DNA from: Ahaetulla prasina
Lineage: Eukaryota > Chordata > Lepidosauria > Squamata > Colubridae
Reading direction: 5' to 3'
DNA: 64,000 bases
NCBI RefSeq assembly: GCF_028640845.1
Contig: NC_080540.1
Coordinates: 137,606,420 to 137,670,419, forward strand
This document shows, one piece after another, positions 57,201-64,000 of the stretch. Each line of letters starts with the position of its first letter. Positions within the stretch are counted from its first letter, which is position 1. The notes below the pieces were generated by a model. The model worked only from the letters and a program-made list of their open reading frames with translations, did no database searches and was not told where the DNA came from. A program made the translations under genes and the position numbers.

Positions 57201-57250
<50 letters not shown>
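57201..57250 (+). repeat. BAIAP2: (TC)25 tract directly upstream of a BAIAP2 acceptor
   Basis: A perfect TC dinucleotide run of 50 bases ending 17 nt before the exon at 57268. CTGAC, a good branch-site match, lies just before it (57195-57199). Confidence 0.97.
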
Positions 57251-57255
<5 letters not shown>

Positions 57256-57267
57256 GACAACTTTCAG

Positions 57268-57495
57268 GGAAAAGATATCTTGGCACAGAAGCTCCCATTA
57301 TGGCAACAATCTTGTTCGGATCCCAACAAGATCCCAGACCGTGCTCTCCAGCTTATGCAGCAGATGGCCCTCAGCAGCAATGGCTCAATTATGGCTACAC
57401 CTCTGTCAACATCCAAGTCAAATCTCATCATCTCAGACCCTATACCTGGTGCCAAACCTCTCCCAGTCCCTCCTGAGCTGGCACCTTTTGTAGGA
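57268..57495 (+). CDS. BAIAP2: BAIAP2 coding exon (end of I-BAR, linker, partial CRIB)
   Basis: 228 bases, 76 codons, phase 0. It reads GKDILAQKLPLWQQSCSDPN at the start, then SKSNLIISDPIPGAKPLPVP and ELAPFVG at the end. The acceptor is CTTTCAG and the donor GTAAGT. It covers the C-terminal helix of the I-BAR domain, a variable serine-rich linker (MALSSNGSIMATPLSTS), and the partial CRIB/proline-rich segment around ISDPIPGAKPLPVPPEL. In IRSp53 this last segment binds Cdc42 and folds back on the SH3 domain to keep the protein closed. The linker differs most from human. The conserved ISDPIPGA core suggests Cdc42 regulation is kept. Confidence 0.94.
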
Positions 57496-57734
57496 GTAAG
57501 TATAGTGTGGATTGATAAACTGGGGAGAGATGTCATAATTCATAATAGGCTTGGTACTGGGGCATGCAAGTTTTTCTCTAAGTCAAATCTACAGTGGTCC
57601 TTTCAGTGGCATGTTGGAAGTCAAACAGTTCTAAAGTGCAAAGGGATTAGAATTAAAACAGATTTAGGTTTTGATTTAGTTTAAACCAGTTAAAATGACT
57701 ATTGTACATTTAAGAATCTCCATACTTTGGTTAT

Positions 57735-57870
57735 GTTTTTTTATTTTTTTTATTTATCGAGTACATATTAGATAATATGTATAAGTATAAGCATGAATTG
57801 AATACATAAAATGAATAAAATTAAAGGGAACATTAGGACTGTAGGCACGCTGGTGCTCTTATGCACGCTT
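57735..57870 (-). mobile_element. snake LINE 3' end, antisense
   Basis: TTTTTTTATTTATCGAGTAC, TATGTATAAGTATAAGCATG and TAGGCACGCTGGTGCTCTTA are the inverted tail of an abundant snake LINE, related in its tail to 33455 and 37251. Confidence 0.55.
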
Positions 57871-58239
57871 ATGTTTCTTATGTTTCTGAATTAAAGACAA
57901 CTTTTGCAAGACTAATAGGTCCCACTGCACTTATTCTGTAGAATATAAACATGCCAGTTCATTTCTTGACAAAATATGAAGTGCTGGTCATTACCACCAA
58001 AACCTAACAAAGCTATTTGAGAAAAGACCCTTTTTGAACCCCCATGCTTACTAAGATCATCTGAGGGAGTTTGCCATCATCTAAGAAGGCAAATTCATCT
58101 GATGGCATTTTGGGTTGAAGCCTTCTCTGTTGCTGCCCCAGTCATTGGAGTATACTCCCTGGAGAGTTAAGGAGGCTGACAGCATCATTACATCTTTAAA
58201 TGGTCCCTTTTGAAGTAGCAGCCTGGCAACTATAACTTC

Positions 58240-58440
58240 ATAACTCCTGCAACGTGCTGTACTTGATGCTGCCTTTCAAGACTATTGAGAAACTGCAGAA
58301 AGCAGCTGCCCGCTTGCTGGCAGATGAAAGCTACCACAGCAGTGTCACACCAGTTCTGCAGGATTTGTGTTGGTGGCCTGCAGGTTTCCAATATACTTCA
58401 GAGTGCTGGTATTAACCGATTGGTGATGACATTTACATAC
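58240..58440 (+). mobile_element. old L2/CR1-like ORF remnant
   Basis: TGAGAAACTGCAGAAAGCAG translates as EKLQKAAARLLADESYHSSV and then TPVLQDLC, the conserved segment after the LINE RT (QNAAARLL... TPVLxxLHWLPV). Stops follow; only this segment is legible. Confidence 0.55.
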
Positions 58441-59261
58441 ATGGATTAGCTTCCACTTACCTTTAGGACATAACTTTTGGAAAGAAAGAATTGGGTGTTC
58501 AAGGTGAGAGGGAATGTTTTAATTATTTTCCCTTCAAGAGACAAGACAGGTAGAATCCCAAATAAGATGTTCTTATTGCTCTCTATTCGCTTTGGAACAA
58601 CTTTATCCCCTTGAGACCAAGATTGGCCCCAACTGCTCTAGTTTAGGAAGGTGGGCATTGGATCCTAGCAAATTACAATTAGGGTTGGGGGAATTTTTAT
58701 TTGGCCTTTTAACTGTTTTAATTCTTCAGTTTTAATTTTTAAGTACAAACTGAAAACAGTATATTAAGTTATAATATTTAAATAATTAGACTACAATTTA
58801 AAATGTATTGTCACAAAAAGTCTCTCAGGTGGCCTTTTTTGTTCGTTCTTGGAAAACAAGGCACCGGAGCAATAAGAAAATTAAGAAAAGAGAACTTATG
58901 CTTCCTCCTATTGAAGTATTTGGGTTTCCACTTAAAAATTTGGGGCTCTTTGGTTTTTCTTTTCATTACCTTGTATTAATGATTTTCCCAGTTGCTGTCC
59001 AAAACCCATTTATTCAGTCCAGTTCTACAGCTGTAATATGATTACATCTGGGATGGGCTGGCCATGAACTGTGTGAAGAACTTCTAAGTTTAAACAGATT
59101 TGCAAACTTGAGCACAAAGCAGCTGAACTCACAATACTCTGACAGCTATTATACAATGTGATATATCCTGGTAAGACTGGTTTTATTTTGGCATATCCTT
59201 CTGGGCAAAGTTGAATATCTTCAAGCTAGCTCAAGAAGAGTCATGGTTTGAGGTCATGTTT

Positions 59262-59640
59262 CAGGTAGCCCTTGACTTACGATCACAGTTGAGCCCAAAA
59301 TTTCTGTGGCTAAGCAAGGTGTTAAGTGAGTTATATCCCATTTTACAACTTGCCACAATTGTTAAGCGAATCAGTGTAATTGTTAAATTACTAGCACTGT
59401 TATTAAGTGAATCCCCATTGACTTTACTTGTCAGATGGTCACAAAAGGTGATCACATGATCCTGGGACATTACACTGCAAGGCATTTTAAATACATGCCA
59501 GTCACCAAGCATCTGAATATTGATCACGTGACCACTGGGATATTGCAATGGACGTAAGTGTGAAAACCAATTACTTTTTTCAGTGCCATTGTAACTTCAA
59601 ATGGTCACTAAAGGAATGATTGTAATTCAAGGACTACCTG
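59262..59640. mobile_element. Tigger-like MITE
   Basis: The left end CAGGTAGCCCTTGACTTACG pairs with the right end TAATTCAAGGACTACCTG, followed by TA. Interior GTCACAAAAGGTGATCACAT and TGATCACGTGACCACTGGG (CACGTG E-box). Confidence 0.88.
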
Positions 59641-59933
59641 TAAAGGTTTAAGCCGTTTGATGGGACCACTTATTTCCCCAGTCTGCCAGTCAAAAGACAC
59701 TATGCTCCATCTTTTCCTCCTTAATCAGCAATTGTTCTTTCCAGTTCTCTGCCAGGAAAAGTAAAGAATTAAGGAGGAAAAGTAAAGAATTAAGGGGAAA
59801 AATGAGAGGGCAGCATGATGTAGACTACCTGTAATATTTTCTGAACAAGGTAGAATGGTTGTGCGAAACAAATGCTTGTATCAAAAGCATCTTATCTGTG
59901 GTTTCTCTCTCCCTCTCCCCACTCTTTCTCCAG

Positions 59934-60135
59934 CGAATGTCTGCACAAGAGACCATTCCAGTAATGAATGGCGTCTCTGGCTCAGAAGGTGAAGATTACA
60001 GCCATTGGTCTGACCGAAAGCCTCCTCAGCCGAAGTCCTTATCCCCACCACAAACTCAGAAGCAATTGAGTGACTCTTACTCCAATACTCTCCCTGTGCG
60101 TAAAAGCGTAATGCCGAAAAACAGCTATGCAGCCA
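59934..60135 (+). CDS. BAIAP2: BAIAP2 coding exon (14-3-3/Ser-Pro linker)
   Basis: 202 bases, starting in phase 0 (RMSAQETIPVMNGVSGSEGE) and ending one base into a codon after KNSYAA. The acceptor is TTTCTCCAG and the donor GTAAGT. This is the linker between the partial CRIB and SH3. It contains SLSPPQTQKQLSDSYSNTLP and VRKSVMPKNSY. In mammals the NTLP site is phosphorylated (AMPK/PKC/GSK3 reports) and binds 14-3-3, which blocks the SH3 and CRIB functions; the motif is intact. A Thr-Pro remembered from human (KSVTPKN) is Met-Pro here. It joins the next exon through a split codon giving T, so A-T-E-N-K is continuous. Confidence 0.94.
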
Positions 60136-60252
60136 GTAAGTCATTCTTGTAAGAGATTATTCCTCTCTCCCCTTCCCTCCATTTTGAAGGACCACATATG
60201 TCAGATTGTGGATGAGATGGCCACTGGACTCCCATAGAGCAACACAGTAGGA

Positions 60253-60380
60253 CACAGGTGTCAAACTCGCGGTTTCACGTTGCTATCACGTGATGTTTTG
60301 CAACCTTTTTTCCCTTCATGGAGCTGGAATCGGCGTGGCCTGCATGCGACGCGTCCGGCCTGGAGGCCACCAGTTTGACA
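60253..60380. mobile_element. hAT-type MITE (CAGGGGTGTCAAACTC family)
   Basis: The left end CACAGGTGTCAAACTCGCGG pairs with the right end GGCCACCAGTTTGACA. Flanking octamers CAGTAGGA and GAGTAGGA agree at 7 of 8. The last few bases of the right end are missing. Confidence 0.82.
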
Positions 60381-61607
60381 GAGTAGGAGAGAGGGCCTAA
60401 AACAACTTTCTCCAGGCTTTCCACCTATGCAAGGACTACAGGTCCCTAAATCCCCAGCCATTGCAACAGTCCTAAGAGATTTGGGGAAAGTTGGCATAGA
60501 AGCACAAAAATGGCACCAACTTCTAATGCTGAGTCTTTTCTCATGCTGAGTCTTTTAAAGGGTCCAGCTAGACCTCCTTTCTTTCTGCTGGTAGAAACAA
60601 GAACAGGTATTGCGAAAGCACTGAAAATTTTGGGAGCTAAGACAGCTCAAAAATTGCATCAGGTTTGCTGACAGAAATTTTTGTCAGTTTGCTTTGTCAG
60701 AAATTAATTAGATGTGCTTGTTTCTTATTTGCAAGCCCTTACACAATAGAAGTGGGTGAGTCAGATATTTGCACATACCTGAAGAAGAAGCTTTTTTCCT
60801 ACAAAAGCTATGAACAACAAAGCTGTTTCTCCAAAGTGGTGCAGCAGGCTTGGTTCTTTTGCATCATATGGAACAGTGGTGAACAATGTCTCCTTTAGAC
60901 TGATATCACTCTGCAATGTTTATTATCTTCTGACTAAGGTGCCTTTGAGTCAGGCTCAGTTTTATGGACACAGTTTGCAGCATTCCTGACAACACCAGAG
61001 AAGTAGTTTTCCACTACTACCTGCTGGGATGTGTTTCAGCTTCCAGGCTAGTCAGTAGCACAAGCCTTCCATGAAAGTTTTCTCATCCGAGGCCTTACCT
61101 CTTTAGCTTGGAGCTCTGAGAAAGTCAACTAGATGTTACCACCTACTGAGATTATATGGGCCCCGATACTACTGCTGTATTGCTTGGTTCCAGCAAGAAA
61201 CGAAGTACTCATTGCATAGAACATGATGAGGTTATTGTACTGTGCTACTATTTATTTGTTGAATTTATATAGCCACCCATCTCACGCCTCTGACTCTGGT
61301 TGGCATACACAATCAAAACACAGCTAAATAATGAGGATAATTCAAACATAACCATTAAAAACACCATAATAACAAAAAGACAATTTTCATTGCTTCTTTT
61401 TATGCCATAATTATGATTATTAATATTTCTACATAATGCACAGGTATCTAGCACTGGGTAATGTTTGGTTTTAAAAGCGGGTTGCTTAGTACATCATATC
61501 TGTGTGGGTGTTTTACCAGGAAATTTGGTATTTTCTTTTGCTTTACAAATTCATTGACATTTACGATCAAGAGATAAATGTTTTAGATGATGATTTTTAC
61601 TATCTTT

Positions 61608-61890
61608 TAGCCACAATTGTGAAGTGAATCACCGCAGTTATTTGGTGAATCATGTCATTAAATGATTCCGGATTCCCCCACTGATTTTACTTTTGGGAAG
61701 CTGTCTGGGAAATGGCAGTCACATGACTCTGAGACAGTGCAAGCATCCTAAATATATGCTGATTGCTGGCACCGGAATTTTAAACACGTGAATGTGAGAG
61801 TCATAACTGTGAGGACCAGTTGTAAGTCACAGCGCTGTTGCGATTTCAAACCGTTACTAAATGAACCGTTGCAAATTGAGGATTACCTAC
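61608..61890. mobile_element. Tigger-like MITE, left end missing
   Basis: CACAATTGTGAAGTGAATCA, GGCAGTCACATGACTCTGAG and a right end CAAATTGAGGATTACCTAC. A T19 run follows at 61911-61928. Confidence 0.7.
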
Positions 61891-62024
61891 AAATCAGCAA
61901 TCTGCAGTCTTTTTTTTTTTTTTTTTTAATTGACAAACTTTCTCCGGTAACTAGCACAATAGTAAAGTGACAGAAAAAAAGGATTATCGAAAAGAGTGGA
62001 CTCAATCTCTGTCTCATCTTTCAG

Positions 62025-62226
62025 CTGAAAACAAGACACTTCCCCGTTCCAGCTCCATGGCGGCAGGACTAGAAAAGAATGGCCGAACAAGGGTGCGAGC
62101 CATTTTCTCTCATGCCGCTGGGGATAACAGCACCCTTTTGAGCTTCAAGGAGGGAGACCTTATTACGTTGCTAGTGCCTGAGGCCCGAGATGGCTGGCAT
62201 TATGGAGAGAGTGAAAAGACCAAATT
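62025..62226 (+). CDS. BAIAP2: BAIAP2 coding exon (linker end and N-terminal SH3)
   Basis: 202 bases. The first two bases complete the codon split from 60135. It reads ENKTLPRSSSMAAGLEKNGR, then VRAIFSHAAGDNSTLLSFKE, GDLITLLVPEARDGWHYGES and EKTK, and ends two bases into a codon. The acceptor is CATCTTTCAG and the donor GTGAGT. KTLPRSSS is the second 14-3-3 phosphosite region of the family. From about VRAIFSHAAG the SH3 fold starts: AIFSHAAGDNSTLLSF corresponds to the ALYDY-like strand and RT loop, and GWHYGES to the distal strand with the key Trp. The rest of SH3 (GWFPFSY) is in the next exon, outside the window. Confidence 0.94.
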
Positions 62227-64000
62227 GTGAGTATGCTTGTCAGTGTGTGGGGCCTCAGAATTGGTTTTTCTTTCCTTCTGCTGATATTAAGGCGTTTTCT
62301 TCGGGATCCAGTTACTTTCTTAGCACAGTGGTGGGCAGAATCAATGTTATGGACTGTAACTTAACTTTTAAACCACTCAGAGCCCCGGAAGGACAGTGGC
62401 AGTTGCCTGTTCTGAGCCATCCTCAGACACCCAAAGTCATGCTGCCTTTTGTCCACAAGGTTCAGGAGTAACTTGGGTATGTTGGAGTGCTGTAGGTAGA
62501 GCAAAGCGTGGGCTGTCTCATGTGTGATCCTTTTTGTTGTTTTGGTTTTTTCCCCAGTGTGGCATTGCTACAGAAATTGCAACGACGACAGTTCCAGCGT
62601 TTTGCATCTGTGTTAAAAAGTCAATGCAAAAATCAAAGAAAGAGAGGAGACAAATACCACAAGTCAATATTTTACGTTAGGGAACTCTGATGAACTCTGA
62701 GCCAAAGACAAATTATTATTCTTTATGCTTAAAACGTAGCGTGACTTTCCAATGAACTTTTTTCCTTACCCTGATTTGGAAATCTCTGCTCTGGTAGCCA
62801 AAACCGAAGTTGATGTGCCAAGAAGTGGAATGTATAATAAACACTTCTGCCCTCAACAACACAGCTCCCACGCTGGGGAATGCCAGAAAAAAAAATGAAG
62901 AGGGAGGGCAGAAATTGTAGGCTTTTAATTCCTGGAGAGTCTGTAGCGTAACTAGGAATAAAAGCTGTCGCTGGGGTGGATCCCTCCAGCAGGTTTGCTT
63001 TGGCATAATAGGTTTGCTTAGGATTAGGGGGAAAAAAATCTTCCTTGGCAACAATTGTGTAGGTAAGCTCCTTCATAGATACTGAATATTTATCTTTTTT
63101 TTTTCCTCTTTCCCCACGTCTCAGTATTTAAAGCTCTAAATCTGGAGCTCTGGTCTTTTTTCCACTGTTCACTAAATATAGCCGTACCTTTACTTCTTTG
63201 TCCATGCAATTTGTGACTGGCTTAACAACAATTGCCAGTTGCCAAGCAAATGGTTGTCTTAATTAGCCGAACCAGATTAGGAAACCTTAGAACTGGAGGG
63301 CAGTCATGAGGGTGGAGGTCTGCTGATCTGGTCATTCAGTTTTTTTAGCCCAAGTGTCCAATGTCCATGGGGTGACCCGGAAAGCTGGCAGGGTGTGAAA
63401 GTAGGTGGCTGGTAAGACTGTGCACAATAAACTTGGACAGCAGGAAAATCTTGCTTCACAAAGTAAAAGCACAGATGGCAGTAAGACACCTGTGGCCATT
63501 TGGGGAAACTGCCACACATATTAGCAGCTTTCCTTTAAAAGACCCAGGATTAAATCATTCTAGATACAGGTAGTCCTCAACATACGACCTCAATAGAGCC
63601 CCACATTTCTGTTGCTTTACAAGACAGTTGTTAAGTGAGTTTTGCCCAATTTTACAACCTTTCTTGCCACAGTTTTTAAGTGAAGCATGGCAGTTGTTAA
63701 GTTAGTTACGACTCTTTACCCGGTCGTAAAGTGAATCCGGCTTCCCTACCCATTTGCTTGTCAGAAGGTCACAAAAAGGGATCACATGACCCCAGAACAG
63801 TGCAACCATCATAAACATGAGTGAGTTGCCAAGCATCTGAATTTTGATCACGTGACCATGAGGAATGCTGCAAAGGTCGTAAATGTGAAAAACGCCCATA
63901 GCCACTTTTTCAGTGCCATTGTAACTTTGAATGGTCACTAAATGAACTGTTGCAAGTCGAGGACTACCTGTATTCAAATACTACCTCCTGTTAGAATGTC
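62227..64000 (+). other. BAIAP2: BAIAP2 intron, 5' part
   Basis: Starts with donor GTGAGT. It holds a Tigger-like MITE near its visible end, and short related words near 63200-63270 (GGCTTAACAACAATTGCCAG). No further exon was found before the window ends. Confidence 0.85.
63567..63970. mobile_element. Tigger-like MITE, complete
   Basis: The best-preserved copy. The left end CAGGTAGTCCTCAACATACG pairs with the right end GCAAGTCGAGGACTACCTG, with TA on both sides. Interior TTGCTTGTCAGAAGGTCACA, GATCACATGACCCCAG and TGATCACGTGACCATGAGG. Confidence 0.92.

Larger units (their letters stand above)
50876..57267 (+). other. BAIAP2: BAIAP2 intron (6.4 kb)
   Basis: From donor GTAAGC to acceptor CTTTCAG at 57267. 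Contains an L1-like 3' end, an RTE/BovB fragment, two hAT MITEs, a Tigger-like MITE and a (TC)n tract. 51851-52894 and 54434-57200 hold nothing recognised. Confidence 0.9.
57496..59933 (+). other. BAIAP2: BAIAP2 intron (2.4 kb)
   Basis: From donor GTAAGT to acceptor TTTCTCCAG. Holds a LINE tail, an old L2/CR1-like remnant and a Tigger-like MITE. 57871-58239 and 58441-59261 hold nothing recognised. A 19-bp tandem duplication (AAGTAAAGAATTAAGG) lies at about 59759-59798. Confidence 0.9.
60136..62024 (+). other. BAIAP2: BAIAP2 intron (1.9 kb)
   Basis: From donor GTAAGT to acceptor CATCTTTCAG. Holds a hAT MITE and a truncated Tigger-like MITE. A probable antisense L2-like tail lies at 61245-61330 (TATTTATTTGTTGAATTTAT). 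60389-61244 is unassigned. Confidence 0.9.
275..62226 (+). other. BAIAP2: BAIAP2 gene body, partial (six internal coding exons)
   Basis: Six exons on the + strand encode one continuous IRSp53-like protein segment of about 332 residues. Exon phases agree: the first four exons and the start of the fifth are phase 0, the fifth/sixth junction splits a codon 1+2, and the sixth ends two bases into a codon. Seen directly: conserved protein stretches and AG/GT borders. Known of the family: IRSp53 has an N-terminal I-BAR domain that bends membranes, a partial CRIB that binds Cdc42, and an SH3 domain that binds WAVE2, Mena and Eps8; it drives filopodia and works at synapses. The sequence matches BAIAP2 much better than the paralogues BAIAP2L1 and BAIAP2L2. 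The gene continues beyond both window edges. Confidence 0.93.

Overview
The window is vertebrate nuclear DNA, almost certainly from a squamate reptile and most likely a snake. The repeats point there: a full-length BovB LINE, L2-, CR1-, L1- and R4/Dong-type LINE copies, Sauria-type tRNA-derived SINEs, many short Tigger-like and hAT MITEs, and a DIRS-type tyrosine-recombinase retrotransposon. Species is not determinable from the sequence alone. There is no sign of prokaryotic or organellar DNA.

The only host gene recognised is BAIAP2 (IRSp53, an I-BAR/SH3 adaptor linking Rac/Cdc42 to actin), on the + strand. Six internal coding exons are visible with canonical AG/GT borders and consistent phases: 275-346, 1259-1396, 50723-50875, 57268-57495, 59934-60135 and 62025-62226. 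They run from the middle of the I-BAR (IMD) domain through the partial-CRIB/proline-rich region and the 14-3-3-binding linker into the SH3 domain. The first exons lie upstream of the window and the rest of SH3 and the C-terminal tail lie downstream.

The intron 1397-50722 is about 49 kb and is largely transposon sequence. From left to right it holds: an antisense L2 LINE (3018-5065); a Tigger-like MITE with a nested SINE (5942-6590); a hAT MITE; a second antisense L2 with a 353-codon RT frame (9311-11555); SINEs and a BovB fragment around 12-15 kb; a nearly complete DIRS element with split inverted repeats (19541-25548); a sense L2 (26971-28121); several hAT MITEs; an R4/Dong-like LINE (about 33600-35080); an AT-rich tandem repeat broken by a full-length BovB (36622-39833, 11-bp target duplication) and by a hAT element carrying a large AAAAT array (40011-41182); a CR1 3' end; an L1 3' end; a palindromic mariner-like MITE; and a Sauria SINE ending 47 nt before the next exon.

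The shorter introns to the right hold an L1-like 3' end, a hAT MITE nested in a Tigger-like MITE (53632-54431), a (TC)25 tract directly before the exon at 57268, and further MITEs. No CRISPR array, functional tRNA or rRNA gene, or promoter was found. Family names for repeats come from pattern recognition, not from a database search.
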